Assembly: GCF_001750145.1 (NCBI RefSeq)
Contig: NZ_CP015732.1
Span: 1,798,001-1,862,000 of the forward strand
Reading direction: 5' to 3'
DNA from: Arthrobacter sp. U41
Lineage (GTDB): Bacteria; Actinomycetota; Actinomycetes; Actinomycetales; Micrococcaceae
Length of the DNA: 64,000 nucleotides
The translations under genes were made by a program, and so were the position numbers. Shown one piece after another: positions 44,829-54,152 of this stretch (position 1 is the first letter of the stretch; each line of letters starts with the position of its first letter). Under the pieces are notes generated by a model. It worked only from the letters and a program-made list of their open reading frames with translations, did not search any database and was not told the DNA's origin.

Positions 44829-45844
44829 AACTCGGTGTCTACAACGCCATCCTGCACGACCGGCCCCTTCCGGAGGCCCTCAAGGTCATCGCCGACCTGG
44901 GGCTGACCGGCATCGAAATCAACACGGGCGGGTTCCTGCCCGCCGTCCACGTCCCCGACATGGACCAGATCCTGGAAAGCGATGCTGCCCGCGACGACTA
45001 CCTCGCCATCTTCGAGGGGACCGGGGTCTCAATTGCCGGCCTGAACTGCAACGGCAACCCGCTGCACCCCAAGCGTGAGATCGGCGAGAAACATGCCGAG
45101 GACATCCGCCGCTCCATCCGGCTGGCGCAGCGGCTGGGACAGGACCGGATGGTGACCATGTCCGGCCTGCCCGGGGGCGAGCCCGGAGCCACGACGGTCA
45201 ACTGGGTCGTCAACGCCTGGAACTCGGCCGCCCTGGATGTGCTCGACTACCAGTGGGGCATCGCGGCCGATTTCTGGAAGGAAACCGACCGCCTCGCCGC
45301 CGACCACGGCGTGAAGGTGGCCCTTGAACTGCACCCGCAGAACATCGTGTTCAATACCGCCGACGTCCACAAGCTCATCGAACTCACCGGCGCAACCCAT
45401 GTCGGCGTCGAGCTGGATGCCTCGCACCTGTTCTGGCAGCAGATGGATCCGGTCGCAGTCGTCCGCGAACTCGGTCCGCTGGTCTTCCAGGCAGCCGCGA
45501 AGGACGTCCGCATCAACACCGCGAACGCCGCGCTCTACGGGGTGCTGGACAACAGCTTCCGCCGGCTCTCCCCGGAAGAAAACCGCACCAATCTCGGCGG
45601 CGATGAGTGGGCCAACGAATGGCCCAAGGACTCGGCGTGGGACTTCGTGGCCCTGGGACGCGGGCACGACACCGCCTACTGGACCGAGTTCCTGCGCGCG
45701 CTGTACGAGGTGGACCCGGACATGCTCGTCAACATCGAGCACGAGGACGTGTCCCTGGGCCGGATCGAGGGCCTCCAGGTGGCGGCCAAGGTTCTGCGCG
45801 ACGCTGACGCGGCACTCTCGGCGTCGTTGCACCTCACGAACTGA
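44825..45844 (+). CDS. Sugar phosphate isomerase/epimerase (AP_endonuc_2 TIM barrel)
   Basis: 339-residue TIM-barrel protein of the xylose-isomerase/IolE-IolI superfamily. Visible metal-binding positions are in VALELHPQNIVF (Glu), GVELDASHLFW (Asp/His) and LVNIEHEDVSLG (Glu). Overlaps the preceding dehydrogenase gene by 4 bp (ATGA). The pair resembles the dehydrogenase plus isomerase arrangement used for inositol or 3-keto sugar catabolism, but the substrate is unknown. Confidence 0.9.
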   Translation: MKLGVYNAILHDRPLPEALKVIADLGLTGIEINTGGFLPAVHVPDMDQILESDAARDDYLAIFEGTGVSIAGLNCNGNPLHPKREIGEKHAEDIRRSIRLAQRLGQDRMVTMSGLPGGEPGATTVNWVVNAWNSAALDVLDYQWGIAADFWKETDRLAADHGVKVALELHPQNIVFNTADVHKLIELTGATHVGVELDASHLFWQQMDPVAVVRELGPLVFQAAAKDVRINTANAALYGVLDNSFRRLSPEENRTNLGGDEWANEWPKDSAWDFVALGRGHDTAYWTEFLRALYEVDPDMLVNIEHEDVSLGRIEGLQVAAKVLRDADAALSASLHLTN

Positions 45845-45850
45845 CGGCGC

Positions 45851-45889
45851 GGGGGCAGGGTGGCGGGCATGCGCCGCCACCCTGCCCCC
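45851..45889 (+). terminator. Hairpin after the isomerase gene
   Basis: GGGGGCAGGGTGGCGG and its exact complement (16 bp) flank a 7-base loop, 6 bases after the stop. No T tract. The rest of the 219-bp gap to tgt (45890-46063) shows no gene. Confidence 0.7.
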
Positions 45890-46063
45890 CGGACACCCTC
45901 CCCGGCAGAACGGACGACGGCGCGTGCGGCAGGTCTCGTCCACGCCCCCGCCGGAACCGGGGTAGCCGGAGAGCGCCCAGGGCGCGGGAACCTTCCGGCG
46001 CACACGAATGCCTCCCGCGAATTCGACAGCGGCCGCCCCACGGCAGGCCAGGCCCGGCGGAAC

Positions 46064-47362
46064 CTAGAAGTAGTACCGGTCCAGGGTCTCGTCCCTGAAC
46101 TCGAAGAAGTTGCCGGCCTCGATGGCGAGCCGGGCGTCGTCGACCATCTTCACCACGAAGCGCTCGTTGTGGATCGAGATCAGCGTTGCCGAGACCATTT
46201 CCTTGGCCTTGAACAGGTGGTGGATATAGGCCCGCGAATAGTTCAGGCAGGCGTAGCAGTCGCACCCTTCCTGCAGCGGGCCGAAGTCGCGCTTGTACAT
46301 GGCACCGGAGAGGTTGTAACGGCCGGTGGGGTGGTAGAACGCGGAATTGCGGGCCACCCGCGTGGGGGACACACAGTCGAAAGTGTCCGCGCCGTTCTCG
46401 ATCGCCGTGAAGATATCGTCCGGCTCGGAAATGCCCAGCAGGTGCCGGGGCTTGTTCTCCGGCAGCTCCTCGTTGCACCAGCGGACGATCGTGCCAAGGT
46501 TTTCCTTCTCCAGGGCCCCGCCGATGCCGAAGCCGTCGAAGTTCAACGCGCCGAGGTCACGGCAGGCTTTGCGGCGCAGGTCCTCGTACTGGGCGCCCTG
46601 GATCACCCCGAAGAGCGCCTGGTAGGGCTTGCCCGTGCGCTCGGACGTGAGCCGGAAGTGCTCGGTGATGCAGCGCTCGGCCCACCGCCGGGTGCGTTCC
46701 AGGGACTCCTCCTGGTAGCCGCGGGAATTCTGCAGCGTGGTCAGCTCGTCGAAGGCGAACATGATGTCCGCGCCGATCTGGTGCTGGACGTTCATGGAGA
46801 TCTCGGGGCTGAAGCGGTGCCGGTCGCCGTTGAGGTGGCTCTTGAACCACACGCCCTCCTCGTCCACGTGGGCCAGCCGTTCCTTGCCGGGGGCGACGGC
46901 GTCGTCGGGTCCGGACTGGTCCACCGATTTCATGTCGATGACCTTCTTGAAGCCCGAGCCCAGGCTCATCACCTGGAACCCGCCGGAGTCGGTGAAGGTG
47001 GGGCCGTGCCAGTTCATGAAGGTGCCCAGCCCGCCGGCCTCATCCAGGATGTCCGCGCCGGGCTGCAGGTACAGGTGGTAGGCGTTGGCCAGCACGGCCT
47101 GCGCGCCCAGCTCGGCGACAGACTCCGGAAGGACGGACTTGACCGTGGCCTTGGTGCCGACGGCGATGAACGCCGGGGTCTGGATTTCCCCGTGCGGTGT
47201 GGTGATCGTGCCGGTGCGGCCGAGGAACTCCCCGCCGTTGGCGCTGACCTGCGCCTCCGTCGGTGAGCAGCTCTCGCTCAGGCGCTTGCCCACGCGGAAG
47301 GAAAACTCGGACTGCCGGGCCGGCAGGGGCGGTGGCACGGGGGATTCAGGATTGGCTGGCAC
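46064..47362 (-). CDS. tgt: tRNA-guanine(34) transglycosylase (queuosine)
   Basis: 432-residue TIM-barrel enzyme that exchanges guanine 34 of GUN-anticodon tRNAs for queuine or preQ1. DSGGFQVMSLG gives the substrate-binding Asp, the second conserved Asp is in CVSPTRVARNSAFYHP/GADTFDCVSPT, and the zinc site is CDCYACLNYSRAYIHHLFKA (CxCx2C plus His). Family-typical size plus a Pro-rich N-terminus. GTG start with a poor ribosome site. Together with yhhQ 5 kb away it implies salvage of the precursor from outside. Confidence 0.96.
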   Translation of the reverse strand: MPANPESPVPPPLPARQSEFSFRVGKRLSESCSPTEAQVSANGGEFLGRTGTITTPHGEIQTPAFIAVGTKATVKSVLPESVAELGAQAVLANAYHLYLQPGADILDEAGGLGTFMNWHGPTFTDSGGFQVMSLGSGFKKVIDMKSVDQSGPDDAVAPGKERLAHVDEEGVWFKSHLNGDRHRFSPEISMNVQHQIGADIMFAFDELTTLQNSRGYQEESLERTRRWAERCITEHFRLTSERTGKPYQALFGVIQGAQYEDLRRKACRDLGALNFDGFGIGGALEKENLGTIVRWCNEELPENKPRHLLGISEPDDIFTAIENGADTFDCVSPTRVARNSAFYHPTGRYNLSGAMYKRDFGPLQEGCDCYACLNYSRAYIHHLFKAKEMVSATLISIHNERFVVKMVDDARLAIEAGNFFEFRDETLDRYYF

Positions 47363-47395
47363 CGTTCAAGTGTGCCAGCTAACAGCCTCCAACCC

Positions 47396-48121
47396 TTAGT
47401 GCAGCGGATCGGATGTGGGGTAGTTCTCAGCCCGCCACTTGTCCCAGTAGCTGCGGATGGACTCCAGCTGGTGCGCGCCAAGGTCGTAGGTGGAGACGAT
47501 GACCAGGGACCCGCCGTGCGGCCTGATGTCCTTGATGGCCGGCTGGTCCGCCACGATCACCAGCCCGTCGCCGTGCTCCGCATAGTGGTGGACCGTCAGG
47601 CCCACCTGGTGGTTGCTGCGGAACCATACCTTGCCGGAGATTTCCTCGCCCGTGGCCAGGGTGAGCGAGTGCGGCTCGCCGGGCTTCGGGACGTCGCTGA
47701 GGCCCAGCTGCTCGATGGCGGACCCCTCATCCCCCGGCACGGAGAAGAAGAAGGTCCGGCGCTTGCCGTGCGGATGCCGTTCGAGGGCGAAACGCAGCTG
47801 CTGGAGGAAGGTGAGCCAGCCCTGGGTGATGTCCTCGTCCCAGGCCGCCCACTCGGAATTATGGTCCACGGCGGCCCGCGTGACGCTGACTTCCGTGCCG
47901 GTCGGGACCGGTTTCAGGGTGAAAACGTCCCCGCCGTCGACCACCAGGGAGGTGTGGTCGGCGCCTTCGACCACGTTGGGGCTGAAGTAGATCTCCTGGA
48001 TCTCGGCCGCCTGGTCGTCGGCTTGCCAGCCGTGCCACTGGGCAACCTTGGCGGGCTCGCGCAGCATTGTCCAAACCTGCTGCGCGTCGGAGTTGATCAC
48101 AACGCTCAGATTGTTCGTCAT
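47396..48121 (-). CDS. SRPBCC / AHSA1-like START-fold protein
   Basis: 241-residue protein with an N-terminal SRPBCC domain (about 1-150), starting NNLSVVINSDAQQVWTMLREPAKVAQWHGW and including TEVSVTRAAVDHNSEWAAWDEDITQGWLTFLQQLRF, typical of activator-of-Hsp90-like proteins. The C-terminal 90 residues are less clear and could be a second half-domain. Binds a hydrophobic ligand or is an enzyme; no specific role. Upstream tgt on the same strand, 33 bp apart. Confidence 0.8.
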   Translation of the reverse strand: MTNNLSVVINSDAQQVWTMLREPAKVAQWHGWQADDQAAEIQEIYFSPNVVEGADHTSLVVDGGDVFTLKPVPTGTEVSVTRAAVDHNSEWAAWDEDITQGWLTFLQQLRFALERHPHGKRRTFFFSVPGDEGSAIEQLGLSDVPKPGEPHSLTLATGEEISGKVWFRSNHQVGLTVHHYAEHGDGLVIVADQPAIKDIRPHGGSLVIVSTYDLGAHQLESIRSYWDKWRAENYPTSDPLH

Positions 48122-48169
48122 GGGGTGAATCTACAACGCCGGGCCGCGAGGGGGTAGGGGCCAAACGAC

Positions 48170-49210
48170 TCAGGAACGGACGGACTCGAGCTCGTTGCCG
48201 ATCCGGCGGTCCAGTTCCGGGGCGCCGATGGTTTCCGATCCGCCATGGGCGCGCAGGAACAGCAGCGCCTCAAGCCGCAGGATCCGCCACTCGCGTTCCG
48301 CCTCCGGATTCGAGTTGTCCATCGCCCGGAAGATTTCCTTGTCGTACAGGTTTGGTTCGTTCAGCGAACGCTGGCGGACCTTGGCGTTGATCCGCGCCTT
48401 GAACGGGTCCGTCTCCATGCCATCGGGGGTGCGGAGGAACTTCTCGTAGACGGCGGCCCGCTCCTCCTGCCCGAGCTGGCGGCAGATGTAGCTGGACAGG
48501 GCGAGGGAGGACTCCACCGAGGCCCAGCGGCCCCGGTTGCCGTCGAAGGGCAGCACGTTGAGCAGGTCGGCAACGGCGAGGGCGTTTTCGGCGTCCTTGA
48601 GGATGATGAACAGCTCCTGCGCCAGGTCACTGAGGTCCTTGAGGCAGCTGCCGGACTTCGTGTTGATGCCCTTGGCCAGCCGTTCGCTGAGCAGCAGCAC
48701 TCCCGCCGAGTCCGGGTGTGCCTCCGCCGCCGCCTGCACCACGGACTCGGGAGTGCCCTTGAGGGCGGGGATCAGCGCCAGCTCCTCGTCGCTGGGACCG
48801 CTCACCGCGGGCGGCGCGGGCGGCAGGGGAGGAACGACGGCGGCGGGCGCTGCGGCGCCGTCGGGGCTCTCCCCGCCCCTGTCCTGCCCGCCGGATCCGC
48901 TCTGGACGCCGGCATCCTCGGGGGCGGCCTGGACGAGCTGCAACGGGGAGGCGGCGTCCCCGGACGCGGTTTCCTCAGCCTGGGCAGGCGCTCCCAGAAT
49001 CATGACCGTGGAGGCGGCCGCGATCCGGAGTCCGCCGCCGCCGGTGAGGGTCGCCAGGACCACGGCGGGGGTGCCAAAATCGTCGGTTTCGACGTCGACG
49101 CGCTGGATCTCAGCGGAACGGTTGCCATCGGGCAGGAGCAGATGATCACCGCTCTGCAGAGAGCCAGCCTGCTGTTCGATGTAGTTCGGGGCGGCTGGGG
49201 GGTGGGTCAT
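48170..49210 (-). CDS. Hypothetical protein with Pro/Ala linker and helical domain
   Basis: 346-residue protein that I do not recognise with certainty (possibly the DUF6707-type family). N-terminal 60 residues contain a small beta-rich part (SGDHLLLPDGNRSAEIQRVDVET...), residues 60-135 are a Pro/Ala/Gly linker, and the C-terminal 210 residues are helical, with LGQEERAAVYEKFLRTPDGMETDPFKARINAKVRQ. No signal peptide. An ATG start with AAGGAC precedes it. Function unknown. Confidence 0.65.
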   Translation of the reverse strand: MTHPPAAPNYIEQQAGSLQSGDHLLLPDGNRSAEIQRVDVETDDFGTPAVVLATLTGGGGLRIAAASTVMILGAPAQAEETASGDAASPLQLVQAAPEDAGVQSGSGGQDRGGESPDGAAAPAAVVPPLPPAPPAVSGPSDEELALIPALKGTPESVVQAAAEAHPDSAGVLLLSERLAKGINTKSGSCLKDLSDLAQELFIILKDAENALAVADLLNVLPFDGNRGRWASVESSLALSSYICRQLGQEERAAVYEKFLRTPDGMETDPFKARINAKVRQRSLNEPNLYDKEIFRAMDNSNPEAEREWRILRLEALLFLRAHGGSETIGAPELDRRIGNELESVRS

Positions 49211-49330
49211 CGGGAGTCCTTAAATTCTTTTGCGGTCCGCCCTACAGTCTACAAAGGCGCGCGCTGGAAGTCGGGGACGCAGCCCCACCCCCGGGCGTCC
49301 CGGGCAATAGTGCGGCCGGCCCGGTGCTTG

Positions 49331-49870
49331 TCAGTTCCCGACGCCGGCGAAGGCCAGGGCCTGTCGGATCAGGGCACCGCGGCCGCCGTTGAATTCCAGC
49401 TGGACATCCGAGCTCATGACTTCCTGCGGGGTCATCCAGGTCAGCTCCAGGGCGTCCTGGCGCGGTGAGCATTCGCCGGTGACAGGGATGATGTAGGCCA
49501 GGGCGACGGCGTGCTGCCGGTCATCGGTGAAACCGGTGTGGGACGGGGCAGGGAAGTACTCGGCCACGGTGAAGGGCACCGGGCTGATCGGCAGCTGCGG
49601 AAACGCGAGCGGGCCGAGGTCCTTCTCCATGTGGCGCAGCAGGGCCGCACGGATGGTCTCCCGGTACAGCACCCGGCCGGACACCAGCGAGCGGATCATG
49701 TTGCCGTCCGCGTCGGCCTGCAGGAGCGTGCCAACCTCGTTCACAAACCCGAGCGGATCCAGCCGGACCGGGACGGCCTCGACGTAGACCATGGGCAGCC
49801 GGCCGCGTGCCTCGAACAAATCATCTTCGGAGAGCCAGCCGGGGTTCGGGTCAGGAGTGCGAACGTTCAT
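49331..49870 (-). CDS. NUDIX-fold family protein (DUF4916)
   Basis: 179-residue protein of the DUF4916 group. The fold is NUDIX-like, but the catalytic box is degenerate: the expected REUxEExGU appears as YRETIRAALLRHMEKDLG, lacking the paired glutamates, so pyrophosphohydrolase activity is doubtful. Other segments (PMVYVEAVPVRL, ALAYIIPVTGE, LTWMTPQEV) keep the family pattern. Role unknown. Confidence 0.75.
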   Translation of the reverse strand: MNVRTPDPNPGWLSEDDLFEARGRLPMVYVEAVPVRLDPLGFVNEVGTLLQADADGNMIRSLVSGRVLYRETIRAALLRHMEKDLGPLAFPQLPISPVPFTVAEYFPAPSHTGFTDDRQHAVALAYIIPVTGECSPRQDALELTWMTPQEVMSSDVQLEFNGGRGALIRQALAFAGVGN

Positions 49871-49913
49871 GGTTAAGTTCTACCCCATCCCCGCGGCCAG
49901 GGCGTGGTCGCAC

Positions 49914-50681
49914 TCACCCCAAAGCCGGTGCCGCGGAAATCCAGAGGGGCGGATGGGCCGCTACACCGTCTGCATCGGGGTTGGCCACATGCAGGGTGGG
50001 CACGGCTGCTTCCTCGATGACCGCAGCCTCGTGTCCGGCCTCGACAAGCCGTTCACGCAAGGCGTCCAGGTCCCCGGTGTATTCGAAACCGAGTCCGGCG
50101 CTCGCGGCGCCTGTGCCTGCGCCGACCATCAGGATCCCGCCGTTCTTCGCCGTGAACGCTTCCGATTCGGCGGTGTCGGCGTCCCCGCCCGGAATCGGGC
50201 GGGGCAGGGCGCCGATGTCGCGAAGGGTTCTCGCCGCCGCCACCGCGTCCTCGGAGAACCAGACGACGACGACGGCGACGCCCGGGTCCGCTTCCGCCGC
50301 TCCGCCCCAGCTGCCGTCGGCGGCGTGCTTGGCCGGGTCCGCCAGGAAACTGAATCCGTCCGCGGCGGTGACGCGGCAGGAGGGGCCGCGGTCCGCGTCG
50401 ACGAGTTCGGCGGTGGTCCCGGCGGCGCTGGTCCCGGCGGCCGCGCCGGCTTCTGTGGTGCGGCGGGCGAATTCCGGAAGGTCACCCACCTCGACGCCGA
50501 AGGACGTGGTGCCGTCCTCCGCGGAGCCCTCCTCGGTGAAATGGAGGGCGAGGCGGCCCGAGCCGGCGTCGAACTCCCGCCAGGTGGGCTCGTCAACGGT
50601 CTTGACCATGCCCAGGTCGGTGAGCAGCCGCTCCCATTCATCAAAACGGGAGGTGAAGTGGATCGGGCGGACACGCAGCAT
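49914..50681 (-). CDS. VOC-family (glyoxalase-like) protein
   Basis: 255-residue protein with two vicinal-oxygen-chelate modules: HFTSRFDEWERLLTDLGMV...WREFDAGSGRLALHF at the N-terminus and VVVVWFSEDAVAAARTLRDIGA...FEYTGDLDALRERLVEAGHEA in the second half. Metal residues are not all obvious. Could be a dioxygenase, an isomerase or an antibiotic-binding protein. Function unknown. Confidence 0.8.
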   Translation of the reverse strand: MLRVRPIHFTSRFDEWERLLTDLGMVKTVDEPTWREFDAGSGRLALHFTEEGSAEDGTTSFGVEVGDLPEFARRTTEAGAAAGTSAAGTTAELVDADRGPSCRVTAADGFSFLADPAKHAADGSWGGAAEADPGVAVVVVWFSEDAVAAARTLRDIGALPRPIPGGDADTAESEAFTAKNGGILMVGAGTGAASAGLGFEYTGDLDALRERLVEAGHEAAVIEEAAVPTLHVANPDADGVAAHPPLWISAAPALG

Positions 50682-50771
50682 CGTTGCTCCTCAGGGTGAG
50701 ACGGATTCCAGCTCTCAGGGATATCGTGCCACCAAAGCACCGATTTGGTGAGTGCCGGGCACAATGGTGCC

Positions 50772-51371
50772 ATGGCTGATGAACTCGAGGAGCTGCTGGT
50801 AAAGGACGCGGCCGAGTGGCGTGCCTGGCTGGAACAGCACCACGCGGAGAGTCCCGGTGTGTGGCTGGTGCTGCACAAGAAGGGCGGTGCCGTCACGGAG
50901 CTGGACTACGAGGCCGCCCTGCAGGAGGCGCTGTGTTTCGGCTGGATCGACGGCCAGGGACGCCGCCGCGACGAGGGGAGTTCCTTCCAGCGGATGACCC
51001 GCCGGGGACCGATAAGTGTCTGGTCCGCCCGGAACGTGGAGCGGATCGGCCGCCTCGAGGCCGCGGGCAGGATGGCTCCGGCCGGCCGCGCCGCCGTCGA
51101 AAGCGCCAAGGCGGACGGCCGCTGGGAAACCGCCTACTCGGGCGCGGCGACGGCGGAGGTGCCCGAAGACCTGGCCGCGGCCATCGCGGCCGAGCCGCGC
51201 GCGCAGGCGATGTTCGAAGTCCTGACCTCGGTGAACAGGTACGCCCTGATCTACCGCACCAACGGGGTTAAACAGGCCGCCACCCGGGCGAAGAAGATCG
51301 CGGGATTCGTCGAGATGCTCGCCCGGCACGAAACGCCGTACCCGCAGGCCAAACGCCCGCCCGCGCCCTGA
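50772..51371 (+). CDS. YdeI/OmpD-associated family protein
   Basis: 199-residue protein with the YdeI/DUF1801-like core (LQEALCFGWIDGQGRRRDEGSSFQRMTRRGPISVWSARN) and a C-terminal helical region ending KKIAGFVEMLARHETPYPQ. The family is associated with outer-membrane or bacteriocin responses in Gram-negatives; in actinobacteria its role is unknown. ATG at 50772 lies seven bases after CACAAT (50760-50765) and has no Shine-Dalgarno, so the transcript may be leaderless. Convergent to the ABC transporter genes with 12 bp between. Confidence 0.85.
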   Translation: MADELEELLVKDAAEWRAWLEQHHAESPGVWLVLHKKGGAVTELDYEAALQEALCFGWIDGQGRRRDEGSSFQRMTRRGPISVWSARNVERIGRLEAAGRMAPAGRAAVESAKADGRWETAYSGAATAEVPEDLAAAIAAEPRAQAMFEVLTSVNRYALIYRTNGVKQAATRAKKIAGFVEMLARHETPYPQAKRPPAP

Positions 51372-51383
51372 CGATCGCCGCAG

Positions 51384-52559
51384 CTAGGCCGGCGGGAGGT
51401 CTTCCACCGGGAAGGCCACGGCTTCGCCGACGACCCGCAGGCAGAGCTCGGTCCCCGGGCGGGCGATCGAGGCGTTCCAGTGCCGGATGGTGATGATCTC
51501 ACCGCCGCCGGGGTAGCGGTGGTCCGCCACGGCGCCTGCCGCGAGAACGGGCGGGACGGCGAGCTTGAGCCGGACGGTGGTTTCGGGGCCGAAGTAATCG
51601 GTGTCCACCACCACGCCGCGGATCGGGCCGTCCTCGGCGATCCGGATCTGTTCCGGGCGCAGCATGAGCTGGACCCGGCCCTGTGCCGGCGGCCGGCGCA
51701 CGGGGATGCCGCCCAGCGAACAGGTGGCGAGGGATCCTTCCATCCAGGCATCGAGGATGACGGCGTCGCCCAGGAATTCCGCCGTGGCGCGGTCCGCGGG
51801 GCGGGTGTAGACGATAAACGGGTTGCCGATCTGCGCCAGCCGCCCGCCGCGCATCACCGCCACCTGGTCCGCGAAGGACAGCGCCTCGCCCTGGTCGTGG
51901 GTGACCAGGATGGTCGTGACACCGGCGTCCTGCAGCACCTTGCCGACGGCCCGCCGGGTGGCCACCCGCAGGCCCGCGTCCAGGGCGGAGAACGGTTCGT
52001 CCAGCAGCATCAGCTCCGGCTCGCGGGCGAGGGCCCGGGCCAGGGCCACCCGCTGCTGCTGCCCGCCGGAGAGCTGGTGCGGGCGCCGCCTGGCCATGGC
52101 AGGGTCCAGGGAGACCATTTCCAGCAGTTCGGCCACCCGCGCCTTAACGCCGCGATGTCCGCCGGTGAGCCTGGCGGAGTCGAGTCCGAAGGAGATGTTC
52201 TGCCCGACGCTCAGGTGCGGGAAGAGGGCGCCGTCCTGCGCCACGTAGCCGACATGGCGCTTGTGCGCCGGAACCCAGACGCCGTCACCGGCCACCTTGG
52301 CGCCGTCGAGCGAAATGCTCCCGGTGTCGGGGTGCTCAAAACCGGCGATCAGCCGCAGCAGCGTGGTCTTGCCGGAGCCCGAGGGTCCCACGATCGCCGT
52401 CGTGCCGCCTTTCGCGACCGACAGGTTGACCCCCTGGAGGACCGCCTGGGAACCGAAGTTCTTGGTGACGGCATTGATCTCCAGGTGGGTGTTGGTGCTG
52501 GTGGCCACGGACGCGGCGATCCGCGGTTCCGGGAGCCGGGAAGGGCTGTGTTCGGTCAC
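51384..52559 (-). CDS. fbpC: Iron(III) ABC transporter ATP-binding protein
   Basis: 391-residue ATPase. Walker A GPSGSGKTT (about residue 59), Q-loop VAQDGALFPHLSVG, signature LSGGQQQRVALARALA, Walker B LMLLDEPFSALD and H-loop VTHDQGEA. The long C-terminal TOBE-like domain (LRPEQIRIAEDG...) fits the FbpC/PotA-type carrier for Fe(III). It overlaps fbpB by 4 bp (ATGA), so it is the third gene of fbpABC. Confidence 0.93.
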   Translation of the reverse strand: MTEHSPSRLPEPRIAASVATSTNTHLEINAVTKNFGSQAVLQGVNLSVAKGGTTAIVGPSGSGKTTLLRLIAGFEHPDTGSISLDGAKVAGDGVWVPAHKRHVGYVAQDGALFPHLSVGQNISFGLDSARLTGGHRGVKARVAELLEMVSLDPAMARRRPHQLSGGQQQRVALARALAREPELMLLDEPFSALDAGLRVATRRAVGKVLQDAGVTTILVTHDQGEALSFADQVAVMRGGRLAQIGNPFIVYTRPADRATAEFLGDAVILDAWMEGSLATCSLGGIPVRRPPAQGRVQLMLRPEQIRIAEDGPIRGVVVDTDYFGPETTVRLKLAVPPVLAAGAVADHRYPGGGEIITIRHWNASIARPGTELCLRVVGEAVAFPVEDLPPA

Positions 52560-54148
52560 TGTCCCGCTGCTTTCTTGGACTGCTGGAAGAGGAGGTAGGT
52601 CATCGGTGCCGAAATCAGGATCATCAGCAGGGCATAAGGGGCGGCGCCGGCGTAGTCGATTTCGCTGCTCTTGCTCCAGAACTCGGTGGCAAGCGTCCGG
52701 GTGCCGTTGGGGGAGAGCAGCAGCGTCGCCGTCAGTTCGTTCACGATCGCCAGGAACACCAGCGCGGCCCCGCCTGCTGCGGCCGGGGCGGTGAGCCGCA
52801 GCGTGACCCGGAGGAAGGCCAGCAGGGGCGGCTTGCCGAGCGCCTGGGCGGCCTCGTCGAGTTCCTTCGGCGCCTGGGCGAGGCCGGAACGGATGTTGAC
52901 CAGTGCGCGCGGAAGGAACAACAGCACGTAGGCCGCGATCAGCAGCGCGGAGGTCTGGTAGAGGCTGGGCGCTGCCTTGATGCTGACCGTCACGAAAGCC
53001 AGGCCCACCACGATCCCCGGCATGGAGCTCGTGATGTAGTTCGACAGCTCCAGGGCCTTGCTGAACCAGCTGGGGTGCCGCACGGCCAGGTAGGCCATCG
53101 GGAAGGCGACGACGGTGGTGGCCAGGGCGCCGGCGAGGCCGTACATCAGGGTCTGCAGCAGGGCCGGCAGGAACTCGTCCGCGGCCCAGATTTCCGGGCC
53201 TCCGGAGAAGATCCAGCGCAGCACGAAGGTCAGTGGCAGGCCGAAGGCCAGCAAGGTGAGCGCGACCAGGAACAGCTGGGCCGGGAGCTGGTAGGCGTGC
53301 AGCGGAAGCCGCAGCGCGCGGGCCTGGGCGCCGGAGCCGATCCTGGCGTACCGGGCACTGCCGCGGCTGCGCACTTCAACCAGCAGCAGGATCAGGCAGA
53401 TAAACACGAGCACACTGGCCAGCATGTTCCCGGCCGTGCCGTTGAAGGTGGACTGGTACTGCACCATGATCGCGGTGGTGAAGGTGTCGAAACGGATCAT
53501 CGCGAAGGCACCGTATTCGGCCAGCAGGTGCAGGGACACCAGCAGCGCACCGCCGGTCATTGCGATCCGCAGCTGCGGCAGCACCACACGGAAGAAGGCG
53601 CGCCAGGCGCCGAGGCCCAGGGACGCCGCGGACTGTTCGATGGCCGGGTCCAGCCGGCTGAGCGTGGCGGCCGCCGGGATGTAGACGAGCGGGAAATAGG
53701 ACAGCGTGGCGATCAGCACGCCGGACCACAGACCCTCGAGCGAGGGCACCGCGGAGACCCAGGCGTAGCTGTTGACGAACGCGGGGATGGCCAGCGGGGC
53801 CGCGAGCAGCACGGCCCACCACTTATGCCCTTTGAGCTGGGTGCGTTCCACCAGCCAGGCGCCGCCGACACCGAGGATGAGGCACAGCGGCACGGTGACC
53901 AGCATCAGCAGCACCGTGTTGAGCAGCAGCTCGGCGACGCGTTCCCGGAAGATCAGGTCTACGGCGGTGTCCCACCCGGTGGCCACCGTCATGACGATGA
54001 CATAGCCCAGGGGAATCAGCGCGAAGAGGGCGATCAGGACCGCCAGGACCGCAATTACGGAAACGCCGAAAGGCGGGCGGGGGCGCTTGCCCCTGCCCGC
54101 CGTCGTCGTGCCTCCTGATGTCCCGGGGGCCGCCAGCTTGGTTGTCAC
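52556..54148 (-). CDS. fbpB: Iron(III) ABC transporter permease (fused two-domain)
   Basis: 530-residue inner-membrane permease with two BPD_transp_1 halves (about 12 helices). Each half shows an EAA-like loop: LDPAIEQSAASLGLGAWRAFFRVVLPQLR and APKELDEAAQALGKPPLLAFLRVTLRL, which contact the ATPase. Length and pairing with fbpA/fbpC fit Fe(III) uptake. GTG start 4 bases after the fbpA stop; the stop overlaps fbpC. Confidence 0.93.
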   Translation of the reverse strand: MTTKLAAPGTSGGTTTAGRGKRPRPPFGVSVIAVLAVLIALFALIPLGYVIVMTVATGWDTAVDLIFRERVAELLLNTVLLMLVTVPLCLILGVGGAWLVERTQLKGHKWWAVLLAAPLAIPAFVNSYAWVSAVPSLEGLWSGVLIATLSYFPLVYIPAAATLSRLDPAIEQSAASLGLGAWRAFFRVVLPQLRIAMTGGALLVSLHLLAEYGAFAMIRFDTFTTAIMVQYQSTFNGTAGNMLASVLVFICLILLLVEVRSRGSARYARIGSGAQARALRLPLHAYQLPAQLFLVALTLLAFGLPLTFVLRWIFSGGPEIWAADEFLPALLQTLMYGLAGALATTVVAFPMAYLAVRHPSWFSKALELSNYITSSMPGIVVGLAFVTVSIKAAPSLYQTSALLIAAYVLLFLPRALVNIRSGLAQAPKELDEAAQALGKPPLLAFLRVTLRLTAPAAAGGAALVFLAIVNELTATLLLSPNGTRTLATEFWSKSSEIDYAGAAPYALLMILISAPMTYLLFQQSKKAAGQ

Positions 54149-54152
54149 GTGG

